Shown: one piece after another, positions 1-6,121 of the stretch
Layout of the letters: every line of letters starts with the position of its first letter
Position numbering within the stretch: the first letter of the stretch is position 1
Assembly (NCBI GenBank): GCA_021790625.1
Contig: JAJYGL010000138.1
Span: 1 to 11,884, forward strand
DNA: 11,884 nucleotides
Direction: 5' to 3'
Source: Pseudomonadota bacterium
GTDB lineage: Bacteria; Pseudomonadota; Gammaproteobacteria; Burkholderiales; Sulfuriferulaceae
Made by a program: the position numbers and the translations under genes
Notes under the pieces: model-generated
What the model saw: the letters and a program-made list of their open reading frames with translations, nothing else
Databases searched by the model: none
What the model was told of the DNA's origin: nothing

Positions 1-446
1 CCATATTTTCGCCGCAGAATGCCAGTACACAGGTACGGCTCAATGAATATCGACATTTTCCGGATGCAATGCGACAGTTTCCGTTAGGGATTGGCTTTAA
101 AACGGATCCGCCACCGCCCAATACAAAGCTGGTGGGAATTTCCAATTTGTGGCTCAACTATATTTACAAACTGGGCATTCCGGGCCTGTTGTTATTTGTT
201 ATGGTTGTTCAGGGGTGGTGGAAAGAGTGTCGCTTCGGGGGGGATTATCGTCACCTGACCAGAGAGACTGCCATGCGTGCCGGGATACATGCTGGCCTTT
301 TGGCTGCTTTGTTGACAGGATTGTTCGACCATTATTACAGCTTTACCATGGTGTTGGTAGGACTGTTTTGGTTGATGATGGGGTTGGATCTGCAATTGGC
401 GCGAAAGGCTCGGACGCCGCATTTGACAACGGAGGGAAAGGAATGA
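1..446 (+). CDS. O-antigen ligase/polymerase-like membrane protein, C-terminal part
   Basis: The frame is open from base 3 to the TGA at 444-446, so only the last ~147 residues are present. Seen: a hydrophilic stretch with GIGFKTDPPPPN, then SNLWLNYIYKLGIPGLLLF, which resembles the Wzy_C/WaaL pattern where a conserved loop is followed by a membrane helix containing 'E/K-x-G-x-x-G'. Further hydrophobic helices follow (LLAALLTGLFDHYYSF, MVLVGLFWLMMGL), then a charged tail. Family knowledge: such inner-membrane proteins polymerise lipid-linked oligosaccharide repeats or transfer the glycan to an acceptor. The partial sequence cannot separate a Wzy polymerase from a WaaL ligase. The last codons overlap the next gene by ATGA, so it belongs to the same polysaccharide operon as the acyltransferase and flippase downstream. 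Confidence 0.62.
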   Translation, partial: IFSPQNASTQVRLNEYRHFPDAMRQFPLGIGFKTDPPPPNTKLVGISNLWLNYIYKLGIPGLLLFVMVVQGWWKECRFGGDYRHLTRETAMRAGIHAGLLAALLTGLFDHYYSFTMVLVGLFWLMMGLDLQLARKARTPHLTTEGKE

Positions 447-1264
447 GACATCGTATTTATCATTCCCATGATTTACGGTCGCGTTTTGCGGAATATGCTG
501 CGCGGCTTGGAATATCGGAATTGGCGCTTGCGGCTGCGTGGGAATGGATGTTGGCGCAAGAGGTGGCCTTTGAAGAAACTGATGGGCAGGGGACGCGGGT
601 ATCCATTTGCAGCATTAACATCGAATCACGTATCGAGAACAGCGTGGCAAGACGTTTTTACGTCTTGCTGCGTGACGAGATTCCCACGACATTCGTGCCG
701 TTGTATGGCATCAACTGGCCGACTTTCAAGGATCGTTGGCTGCGCGCCTGGGAGCAATGCTATAACATCTTGATCAATAAAATACCCAGTCATCACGTGC
801 GGTTGCTATGGTTGCGTCTGGGGGGGGCGAAAATTGGCAAAGGGTCTGCAGTCTGGCGCAATACAGAAATTCTTGGTGTAGAGAATCTGGTCATTGGCGA
901 CGATACCTGCATTGCCTGGCATTGCCAGATTGATGCGCGTGCTGGGTTGAGGATAGGCAGTCATGTGGCTATTGCATCATACGTCAAGGTGGTTGCGGGT
1001 AGCCATGATTTGGAAGCACCGGAATTCTGGTCAATTTCCGGGCCAATTTATATTGATGATTATGTATGGATTGCCACGGGTGCATTGATTGGGTACGGCG
1101 TACGCCTTGGCACGGGTTCTGTGGTGACAGCCAACACATTGGTCAGTAAGAACGTCGCGCCATATAAAATTGTTGGTGGGAGCGGTGGCAAGGCTATGGG
1201 CGAGCGCCCTCACAATTTGACGTACAAAGTGGGAGGAAGGGGTATTCTTACCCTGTTTTATTGA
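443..1264 (+). CDS. Left-handed beta-helix (hexapeptide repeat) O-acyltransferase with N-terminal extension
   Basis: 273 residues. I place the start at the ATG at 443 because it overlaps the upstream TGA (ATGA) and follows a strong GGAGG-type ribosome site at 431-442; the frame is also open further upstream. Residues ~114-250 carry the hexapeptide signature of the WcaF/NodL-type acetyltransferases: IPSHHVRLLWLRLGGAKIG, then repeats such as IGKGSAV, VIGDDTCI, IGSHVAIAS. The catalytic His is probably H188 (GSHDL), followed by YIDDYVWIATGALIGYGV and TGSVVTANTLVSKNVAPY. The tail GGSGGKAMGER departs from the usual GNPAK-x-I-x-x-R. Family role: acyl-CoA-dependent O-acetylation (or similar) of a sugar, here presumably an exopolysaccharide or O-antigen residue. 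The first ~105 residues match nothing I recognise and are longer than usual for the family. The stop overlaps the next start (TGATG). Confidence 0.82.
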   Translation: MRHRIYHSHDLRSRFAEYAARLGISELALAAAWEWMLAQEVAFEETDGQGTRVSICSINIESRIENSVARRFYVLLRDEIPTTFVPLYGINWPTFKDRWLRAWEQCYNILINKIPSHHVRLLWLRLGGAKIGKGSAVWRNTEILGVENLVIGDDTCIAWHCQIDARAGLRIGSHVAIASYVKVVAGSHDLEAPEFWSISGPIYIDDYVWIATGALIGYGVRLGTGSVVTANTLVSKNVAPYKIVGGSGGKAMGERPHNLTYKVGGRGILTLFY

Positions 1265-2673
1265 TGTTGCGCGTGACATTATGGTTAACAGTGGCTACGT
1301 TTGCCGGCATGCTGGCAGGGTTGGGGCGTGAATGGTTGCTGGTGGCTGATTGGGGTGCCGGTCGGCATAGTGACGCATTTTTAGTGGCATTGTTTTTGCC
1401 GGAGGCGGTACGCACCATGTTGGCGGGGGGGATTTTGTCCGCCGCAGCATTGCCATTATGGCAAGAAACCGCGCTGGCGTATCGGGCAGGTTGGCTGGCG
1501 GGGCAAATTCGTCATTGGGTGCTGTTTGGATTTTGTTTGTCTGGATTGGTGATGGTCTTGGCGCCATGGCTGGTGGATTTGGTCGGCCCTGGTTTGTTGG
1601 CAGTTGACCGAAGCATGGCAGTGCGGGTGTTGTGGTGGTTGGCACTGGTGTTGCCTGGATTGGTGCTGCAGGCTGTGTTGAGTGTTCCCATGCAGGCGAT
1701 AGGGCGATATGTATTGCCCGGTTTGGGATCGTTGTTGTATAACTTGCCGCCCGTATTCTATTTGTGGTGGAGCGGAAAATATGCTGACAGTGTCGCGTTG
1801 GCACAAATGTTTGTGTTGGGTAGCATTGCGATGTCGGCGGTGTTGTTGCCAGCGAACTGGAAGTTGGGTTGGCGGCCTTGGTTGCCGGGGCATGCGGGCG
1901 CAAATTTGCGGATATGGCAACGTGTATGGCCGCTTCTGGCCAGCAGCGGGGCAAGTCAGGGGCTCGCCCTTCTGGAGCGGTTGGTGGCATCGTTGCTGGG
2001 TGAGGGGATGGTGACAGTGGTCAATCTGGCGCGCAAGTTGGCGAATGTCCCCCTGCTGGGCCTGATGGGGTTAAATCAGGTGTTGCTCGGAAAAATGAGC
2101 GCTGAAGCTTTGCATCATCGGCGACGCTCGCTGGAGCAGGGGTTATTTGCCAGCACGGTGCTGACATTGCCTGCAGCAGCCTGGTTGATCGGTGCGGCTC
2201 CTGCGCTGGTGATGTTGTTATTGCCCTCCGGGTTGAGGCATACGCCTTTGGCACTGTTGTTGGGTTTGTTTTCCGTGTCGATTGTTTTTGGTAGCTGGAA
2301 TGCTTTGCTGGCGCGATATTATTACGCTGCGGGGGACACCCATACACCATTGCGGTGCGAGTTGCAGGGGAGTGTGATGCAGGCGATTGTCTTGTTGCTG
2401 TCGTTTCGAGTCATTGGTGTGACGGGAATTGCCGGTGCGGTCATGTGCGGGGTGTTGACAACAGCAATTTTGCTGATTTTGCGTCTTGATCGCAGATTAT
2501 TGGCCGATTTGGGACGTCTGAGTGGACTCGCGGTATTGTTATGCGCTGTTTCAGCCTATTGGCTGTTCGGCTGGACGGGGCATGGCCCCTGGTGGCAGGT
2601 AGTGGCAGCTTCGTTGTACGCCGGGGGCTTGCTGGCAGGATTTGTCGTCGTATTCAGGCGGCAAGGAGAATGA
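1264..2673 (+). CDS. MurJ/MviN-family lipid-linked oligosaccharide flippase
   Basis: 469 residues, very hydrophobic, with about 12-14 predicted membrane helices. The family's N-terminal pattern is clear: GREWLLVADWGAG then SDAFLVALFLPEAVR and LAGGILSAAALPLW. It corresponds to the E. coli MurJ stretch with the essential Arg24, Asp39 and Arg52, here R22, D37 and R50. The acidic residue after R22 is Glu instead of Asp, and the position of E. coli Arg18 is not basic. A second signature lies mid-protein (LLERLVASLLGEG, NLARKLANVPLLGLMGLNQVLL). Family role: lipid II export for murein, but in a polysaccharide operon (TGATG overlap with the acyltransferase, polymerase-like gene upstream) a Wzx-like role in flipping the undecaprenyl-linked repeat unit is more likely. 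I chose ATG at 1264 over the TTG at 1261. The GGAGGAAGG motif at 1232-1240 is too far for a normal ribosome site, so translational coupling is likely. Confidence 0.85.
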   Translation: MLRVTLWLTVATFAGMLAGLGREWLLVADWGAGRHSDAFLVALFLPEAVRTMLAGGILSAAALPLWQETALAYRAGWLAGQIRHWVLFGFCLSGLVMVLAPWLVDLVGPGLLAVDRSMAVRVLWWLALVLPGLVLQAVLSVPMQAIGRYVLPGLGSLLYNLPPVFYLWWSGKYADSVALAQMFVLGSIAMSAVLLPANWKLGWRPWLPGHAGANLRIWQRVWPLLASSGASQGLALLERLVASLLGEGMVTVVNLARKLANVPLLGLMGLNQVLLGKMSAEALHHRRRSLEQGLFASTVLTLPAAAWLIGAAPALVMLLLPSGLRHTPLALLLGLFSVSIVFGSWNALLARYYYAAGDTHTPLRCELQGSVMQAIVLLLSFRVIGVTGIAGAVMCGVLTTAILLILRLDRRLLADLGRLSGLAVLLCAVSAYWLFGWTGHGPWWQVVAASLYAGGLLAGFVVVFRRQGE

Positions 2674-2711
2674 TCCTTGACTGCGAGCCACGCCTTGCAT
2701 TTCATCCCGCC

Positions 2712-2729
2712 TGGCCGCCGTCGCGGCCA
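2712..2729. repeat. Perfect GC-rich hairpin between convergent genes
   Basis: TGGCCGC-CGTC-GCGGCCA forms a perfect 7-bp stem with a 4-base loop between the end of the flippase gene and the end of the convergent outer-membrane protein gene. Neither strand has a T run after the stem, so it is not a textbook intrinsic terminator. It overlaps the edge of dispersed-repeat copy A, so it may be part of that element. It is the only candidate transcription stop in the 87-bp gap. Confidence 0.45.
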
Positions 2730-2757
2730 TGTGGGAATAGATCAGCCGTTTCTTAAT
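2722..2757 (-). repeat. Dispersed repeat, copy A
   Basis: Aligns to 4896-4932 in the same orientation with four mismatches and one single-base gap over about 36 bases. The longest shared block is AATAGATCAG. Copy A lies just past the end of the outer-membrane protein gene, and copy B lies between merR and chrB. The pair therefore brackets the chrB-chrA'-outer-membrane block as imperfect direct repeats. It may be a remnant end of an insertion element, but no transposase is attached and I cannot name the family. Confidence 0.6.
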
Positions 2758-2760
2758 CGA

Positions 2761-3459
2761 TTAGAAGACAAATCCGAGTACTGCGCCATATTGGATTCCA
2801 ATACCATTGGCCGTTTGATTTGCGATGCTTCCGTTAAAGTTGAAAACTCCAATTTCTGGCGTAATTGAGATATTTTCCTTGAGATTGATCTTTATTCCTA
2901 CACCAGGCCCAAATGCCTGAAAGTGACTGGCGTTTGCGCCACCGTTCGCAGAAGGTATTTCGGTGTAAACGTACCGAAGGTCTGCGAATGTGGTATACCC
3001 CGATGCAATCTGGTGGCTGATGATCATATCGACGCCGGGACTCCATGCATTTTTAGATTGGTCTTGAATGTCCAAGTAGGCATAGCCTACACCTGCCAAG
3101 ACCGCGACTTGCCATGGATTCCCAATGTCCGTCAGTCGATGTTTTACATCAATCTCTGCGCCGAGCGATGGACCAACGCTCGAATAAGGTAGCGCTATGG
3201 TTGCAAGTCGATATCCTATATCCCAACTGTCGGTGAGTCCTGTACGGATTCCGGCGTGCGCCAAGAATGGCGTGAAATTATCACGGGGAGGGTCACCAAC
3301 GGATGACCATTGGCCACCTGTGCCTGCAATTGCCGAATATGATCCAGGTGCAACTGTGTTGGCTGGAGAGAATCCCAGGAGCCACGAGCCGGCAAATGCG
3401 GTGGGTGAACAGGAACCGGCAACAACGAGTAGGGTAGCCAAATACTTTTTATTTTTCAT
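2761..3459 (-). CDS. Predicted outer-membrane beta-barrel protein with signal peptide
   Basis: 232 residues from the ATG at 3459. I prefer this start to the upstream in-frame one at 3546 because it gives a clean signal peptide: KNKK, a hydrophobic core, then TAFA before GSW, with cleavage near residue 23. Cys17 sits in AGSC, so a lipoprotein cannot be fully excluded, but the lipobox is poor. The mature part alternates polar and hydrophobic residues, is rich in Gly, Tyr and Asn (for example WQVAVLAGVGYAYLDI, FADLRYVYTEI) and ends in LGFVF with a terminal Phe, as outer-membrane barrels do for BAM recognition. I do not recognise a named family, and the substrate is unknown. The start overlaps the TGA that ends the truncated chrA frame (ATGA). 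It could therefore be translationally coupled to the chr transcript; it has only a weak AGAAAG-type ribosome site of its own. Confidence 0.75.
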   Translation of the reverse strand: MKNKKYLATLLVVAGSCSPTAFAGSWLLGFSPANTVAPGSYSAIAGTGGQWSSVGDPPRDNFTPFLAHAGIRTGLTDSWDIGYRLATIALPYSSVGPSLGAEIDVKHRLTDIGNPWQVAVLAGVGYAYLDIQDQSKNAWSPGVDMIISHQIASGYTTFADLRYVYTEIPSANGGANASHFQAFGPGVGIKINLKENISITPEIGVFNFNGSIANQTANGIGIQYGAVLGFVF

Positions 3460-3638
3460 GCTTTCTTTTTCTCTTTGGTTGCCCGTGTCTTGGCAACCAT
3501 CCCTGAAAATACCAGCAATGTAGAAAACCGCTTGTATCCATGCCAAGCCACCGGCCCGCCAAAGCGCAACGCATCAAGGCGCAGGAAATAGGCCATGATC
3601 TGCCATAGCGTATAGTGTGATTGCACAACGGCATTCAT
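3456..3638 (-). pseudogene. chrA: Truncated chrA (chromate efflux) remnant
   Basis: A 60-codon frame starts with ATG overlapping the chrB stop (ATGA), the usual chrB-chrA coupling. Residues ~11-35 (LWQIMAYFLRLDALRFGGPVA then WHGYKR) match the start of CHR-family transporters, where a W-x-x-x-x-F-L-x-L-G-x-x-x-F-G-G-P motif opens the first domain. After about codon 36 (near base 3531) the similarity stops: the expected 'RDLV...W' continuation is replaced by FSTLLVFSGMVAKT and a Lys-rich end. The family is normally ~400 residues (or two ~200-residue halves), so this cannot transport chromate. The junction lies just upstream of the outer-membrane protein gene and suggests a deletion or recombination that joined chrB-chrA' to an unrelated gene. 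Confidence 0.72.
3477..3498. repeat. Inverted repeat upstream of the outer-membrane protein start
   Basis: GGTTGCC and GGCAACC form a perfect 7-bp dyad separated by 8 bases, lying 18-39 bases upstream of the outer-membrane protein ATG and inside the tail of the broken chrA frame. It could be an operator, or a 5' hairpin in the mRNA that influences initiation. There is no T run, so it is not an obvious terminator. Confidence 0.4.
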
Positions 3639-4588
3639 TCGTCATTCTCCCGCTCGGCCGTCGACCTACGCTCAAAGTTGGATGCCAGTCCGTCAAACAC
3701 GGCGCTGGCGGCGGCCAGCAGTTGATCGTCGTTACTCAGACTCGCACGCAAACCTGCCAGTATGCTTTCCACGCCAGCCGCCTCAAGCGGCTGCGCGCCG
3801 CCCACGTCGAGGAAATGCACCAACTGCCCCAACCGAACGACGGCGGGTTGTTCAAGTGAAAAACTGGCGGCCAGCACCTCGAACGTAACGCGATTACCGA
3901 CATGACTGAACGTAGCGCCGTCGAAATCGAACCCGATGGCGTCGGGCGGACAATCGGCGGGACTCGCCAACCAAAGCAAGCGCGCCTGGCGGTCGATGAA
4001 GCGCCGGATCAGCCAAGCGCAGGCCAATCGATCCACCCAAGGGCGTTGCCGAGTTGCCCAAGTGCGCCCCTGATAGTCGACCAGACGCAGGCTGGCAATC
4101 ACGCCGCCAATCGCGTGAGGTTCGTCAGGCGACAAGGTGCGAGCACAGGCCAACTCCAATTCTTGCAACGCACCATCGGCTTGGCGTTGTGCCTCGCCAG
4201 GGAAAAAATCGATTTCGGACAAGGCGGCAAATGATTTACGCAGCTTACGTACCTGTTTGAGCGTGTCCTGCACTGAGTCGGCGGCCAGTCCTCCCCGTAC
4301 CTCGCCCAATTCGGCCATCAAGGCGGCGTAGTCGTCGCTACGGTCAAACAGGCTGGTGAAGTTCGCTCCTTCCGGTTCTTCAACACGCAACACGAGCGCG
4401 TTTCCACCGCCTTCGCGCACGTCAGTCGCCAAGTTGTCCAACGTGGTACGGCAATCGTCGCGCTCAGGCATCAAGTATACGCCGTCGCGCAGCACAGCCG
4501 CGCCGGATGCCTTGAGCGCCCGCCAGATACGTTGTCGGGCTGTGGCGTTCGCGGTTGGCAACGAAAGAATGATGGATAGCATATTCAT
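3635..4588 (-). CDS. chrB: ChrB, chromate-sensing regulator/resistance protein
   Basis: 317 residues, normal ChrB length. The N-terminal domain (about 1-130) opens with LSLPTANATARQR, WRALKASGAAVLRDGVYLMP, the usual ChrB_N pattern. The C-terminal ChrB_C domain (about 173-310) has GRTWATR, then PWVDRLACAWLIRRFID (residues 183-199), FDFDGATFSHVGNRVTFEVL and GQLVHFLDVGG. Family knowledge: ChrB represses or activates the chr promoter and responds to chromate, and it normally precedes chrA. Here the stop overlaps the start of chrA, but chrA is broken. The ATG at 4588 directly abuts a large dyad that also contains the likely -10 and -35, leaving no room for a ribosome site; the mRNA may be leaderless. 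The next ATG, at 4582, is an alternative start. Confidence 0.9.
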   Translation of the reverse strand: MNMLSIILSLPTANATARQRIWRALKASGAAVLRDGVYLMPERDDCRTTLDNLATDVREGGGNALVLRVEEPEGANFTSLFDRSDDYAALMAELGEVRGGLAADSVQDTLKQVRKLRKSFAALSEIDFFPGEAQRQADGALQELELACARTLSPDEPHAIGGVIASLRLVDYQGRTWATRQRPWVDRLACAWLIRRFIDRQARLLWLASPADCPPDAIGFDFDGATFSHVGNRVTFEVLAASFSLEQPAVVRLGQLVHFLDVGGAQPLEAAGVESILAGLRASLSNDDQLLAAASAVFDGLASNFERRSTAERENDE

Positions 4589-4626
4589 TAGTAGATAATA
4601 CTACATTTATGAATGTATCTCTACTA
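4589..4626 (-). promoter_or_regulatory. chrB promoter with nested palindromic operator
   Basis: Outer arms TAGTAGA (4589-4595) and TCTACTA (4620-4626) are exact inverse complements. Inside them, TACATT (4602-4607) and AATGTA (4612-4617) form a second perfect dyad with a 4-base centre. On the minus strand a -10 TATTAT (4595-4600) and a weak -35 TAGAGA (4618-4623) are 17 bases apart, so the operator covers the whole promoter. Transcription would start about at the A of the chrB ATG. Autoregulation by ChrB is inferred from the family. Confidence 0.65.
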
Positions 4627-4991
4627 TTTTTTATGAGTGGGTGCAATTTACATAAACGAACGTTTGCGTAACGGCAATGACGTTGACAGCCACTGAGGGA
4701 TTACGCGTTGCGAAAACAAATTGCGAAACTGAATTGAATGACCCGTCCCGTCCCGTTCCATCGCGCATATTTTGCTCGTTACCAGTGAGGTGGTTGCGAT
4801 CAAATCGGGCGCTCGTTTGTCTGTCCGGCTTGGTGTCAAAGCCTCGGTCACGATCTGCGCCATACGTGTCGTGATCTTCCCGATTTGACTCACAGCGCGG
4901 CTCATATGGAAATAGATCAGCGGTTCCTTAATGTGAACGCCAGCACCGCTCAACGCTTGTGCCACCAGTCGCCATTTGGTGGCCGTGTGAG
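4627..4991. other. 365-bp stretch between merR and chrB with no gene I can support
   Basis: The longest frame here (minus, 4648-4965) has no ribosome site, starts only at a GTG and resembles nothing I know. Visible structure: repeat copy B at 4896-4932; AAACG-AA-CGTTT at 4654-4665, a 5-bp dyad; tandem CGTCC-type units near 4743-4758; and two ATTGCGAAA/GTTGCGAAA-like units near 4707-4731. It probably holds the scar between the mer and chr blocks and may be a remnant of a mobile-element end. Confidence 0.4.
4896..4932 (-). repeat. Dispersed repeat, copy B
   Basis: Partner of 2722-2757, same orientation, four mismatches and one base longer. It lies about 60 bases beyond the end of merR. Outside the shared ~36 bases the two surroundings do not align by eye, which fits either short element ends or decayed copies of a longer repeat. 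Confidence 0.6.
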
Positions 4992-5390
4992 TCAGTCCTT
5001 CGTCAACACGTCAATGATCGGACAGGATGCGCCGCCGTCGCCCGTGTCACATTGCCGTACCAGTTCGCACAATACCTTGTGCATGGCCGCTAAGTCGGCC
5101 ATCTTTCGTTCAATCAAAGTTCGTTTGCGGTCGGCCAGAGCGCGGGTTTCTGTGCAGCAGTACGCCGCATCCAGCGTCAATAATGCCCCCACTTCGTCCA
5201 GCGTGAAACCCAGCGCCTGCGCTCGCTTGATGAATCGCACCCGTTTGGTCTGTTCCGGTGCATAGTGCCGATGGCTACCCAATGGCTTTTTTGGCTCATC
5301 CAACAGACCGCGCCGCTGGTAATAGCGGATCGTCTCGACGTTCACCCCGGCAGCGTCCGCCAGTTTGCCGATGGTCAATTCTGCCGCCAT
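4992..5390 (-). CDS. merR: MerR, Hg(II)-responsive transcription regulator
   Basis: 132 residues. I chose ATG at 5390 over the TTG one codon upstream because GGAG sits at a normal 6-base spacing before it. The N-terminal winged helix-turn-helix is typical (LTIGKLADAAGVNVETIRYY, residues 5-24; GLLDEP; SHRHY). A long dimerisation helix follows (KRTLIERKMADLAAMHKVL). The three Hg-binding cysteines are C79, C114 and C123, spaced 35 and 9 apart exactly as in Tn501 MerR (82/117/126); SCPII closes the metal loop. Role: represses mer without mercury and underwinds the operator to activate merT when Hg(II) binds. It is divergent from merT, the Gram-negative Tn21/Tn501 arrangement. This looks fully functional even though no merA is present in the window. 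Confidence 0.95.
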   Translation of the reverse strand: MAAELTIGKLADAAGVNVETIRYYQRRGLLDEPKKPLGSHRHYAPEQTKRVRFIKRAQALGFTLDEVGALLTLDAAYCCTETRALADRKRTLIERKMADLAAMHKVLCELVRQCDTGDGGASCPIIDVLTKD

Positions 5391-5400
5391 CAAATTCTCC

Positions 5401-5432
5401 TTGACTCCGTACTTTGGTACGGGATTTATAGT
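5401..5432 (+). promoter_or_regulatory. mer operator/promoter (PmerT with MerR dyad)
   Basis: -35 TTGACT at 5401-5406, then the MerR dyad CCGTAC-TTTG-GTACGG at 5407-5422, nearly the same as Tn21/Tn501 in the arms, then -10 TATAGT at 5427-5432. With that -10 the spacer is 20 bases; reading TTATAG instead gives the usual 19. The long spacer is what MerR corrects by DNA distortion. The same region should hold the divergent merR promoter, which I could not pin down. Confidence 0.88.
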
Positions 5433-5464
5433 AACACTGATGCAAACAGATTTGGGAAATCGGC

Positions 5465-5812
5465 ATGATACAACTCACTGGAAAAGGTTCGCTGATCGCA
5501 GGGGTATTGGCCGCCATTGGTGCATCGGTGTGCTGCGTCGGGCCACTCGTGCTGTTGACTCTCGGCATCGGCGGCACATGGGTCGGCAGCCTGACGGCAA
5601 TGGAGCCGTACCGGCCCTATTTCATTGGCTTGACGTTGTTATTTCTCGGGCTGGCCTTCCACAAGCTGTACCTCGTGCCGCAGGCCTGCACATCGGGCAC
5701 GCCCTGCGCCGATCCCCGTACGATTCAGCGGCAACGATTCACATTCTGGATCGTTACCGTGCTACTACTCGGCCTGCTGGCCGTGCCGTGGCTGGCTCCG
5801 CTATTCTATTGA
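5465..5812 (+). CDS. merT: MerT, mercuric ion transporter
   Basis: 115 residues with three membrane helices, the standard MerT layout. The vicinal pair C23-C24 in the first helix (GASVCCVGPL) and C75/C81 in the cytoplasmic loop (PQACTSGTPC) are the known Hg(II)-relay cysteines of the family (Tn501 24/25 and 76/82). Role: receives Hg(II) from periplasmic MerP and moves it across the inner membrane, normally to MerA for reduction. The start ATG at 5465 follows a GGGA-type ribosome site and is 33 bases after the -10. merP starts 12 bases after the stop. Without a reductase this protein could increase mercury sensitivity instead of conferring resistance, unless merA is elsewhere in the genome. 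Confidence 0.95.
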   Translation: MIQLTGKGSLIAGVLAAIGASVCCVGPLVLLTLGIGGTWVGSLTAMEPYRPYFIGLTLLFLGLAFHKLYLVPQACTSGTPCADPRTIQRQRFTFWIVTVLLLGLLAVPWLAPLFY

Positions 5813-5824
5813 GAGGAATTGATT

Positions 5825-6121
5825 ATGGAACAGATGATTTACTCCATACGTAAACTACTCGTTGCCGCCCTTCTCGCTTTGCCATTGGCAACGCTGGCCG
5901 CTACCCCGAAAACCGTCACGCTGACTGTGCAGAACATGACCTGTCCGTTGTGTCCGGTTACAGTCAAGAAATCGCTGGAAAGGGTGCCCGGCGTGAGTGC
6001 CGTCAAGGTTGATTTCGACAAGAAAACAGCCAGCGTTACCTACGATGCCGACAAGGTTCAGCCGGGGGTGTTGACCAAGGCGACGACCAACGCTGGCTAT
6101 CCATCTGCCATACAGAAATGA
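5825..6121 (+). CDS. merP: MerP, periplasmic mercuric ion binding protein
   Basis: 98 residues from ATG 5825, chosen because AGAGGAA lies 6 bases upstream; a TTG at 5819 and an ATG at 5834 are alternatives. The signal peptide runs to about residue 25 (KLLVAALLALPLATLA before ATPK). The mature ~73 residues form a heavy-metal-associated fold: TVTLTVQNMTCPLCPVTVKK, with the Hg-binding pair C40 and C43, and the GVSAVKVDF and GYPSAIQK elements. The metal loop reads NMTCPLC where Tn501 has GMTCAAC, a modest variation. Role: captures Hg(II) in the periplasm and passes it to MerT. The stop overlaps the start of the next gene (ATGA). Confidence 0.94.
   Translation: MEQMIYSIRKLLVAALLALPLATLAATPKTVTLTVQNMTCPLCPVTVKKSLERVPGVSAVKVDFDKKTASVTYDADKVQPGVLTKATTNAGYPSAIQK

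Noticed and set aside
149..442. In-frame upstream extension of the acyltransferase beginning at 149
   Set aside because: It overlaps the polymerase-like gene throughout, has no family resemblance, and a strong ribosome site with ATGA overlap marks 443 as the start.
1295..1990. Long minus-strand frame opposite the flippase
   Set aside because: Low-complexity Pro/Thr/Gln-rich product typical of the antisense of a membrane-protein gene.
2670..2756. Short frame starting at ATG 2670 after the flippase
   Set aside because: The GGAG is only about one base from the ATG and the frame runs through the hairpin and repeat copy A; not a credible gene.
4648..4965. 105-codon minus-strand frame between merR and chrB
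   Set aside because: GTG start without a ribosome site, no recognisable domain, and it contains repeat copy B; treated as non-coding junction.
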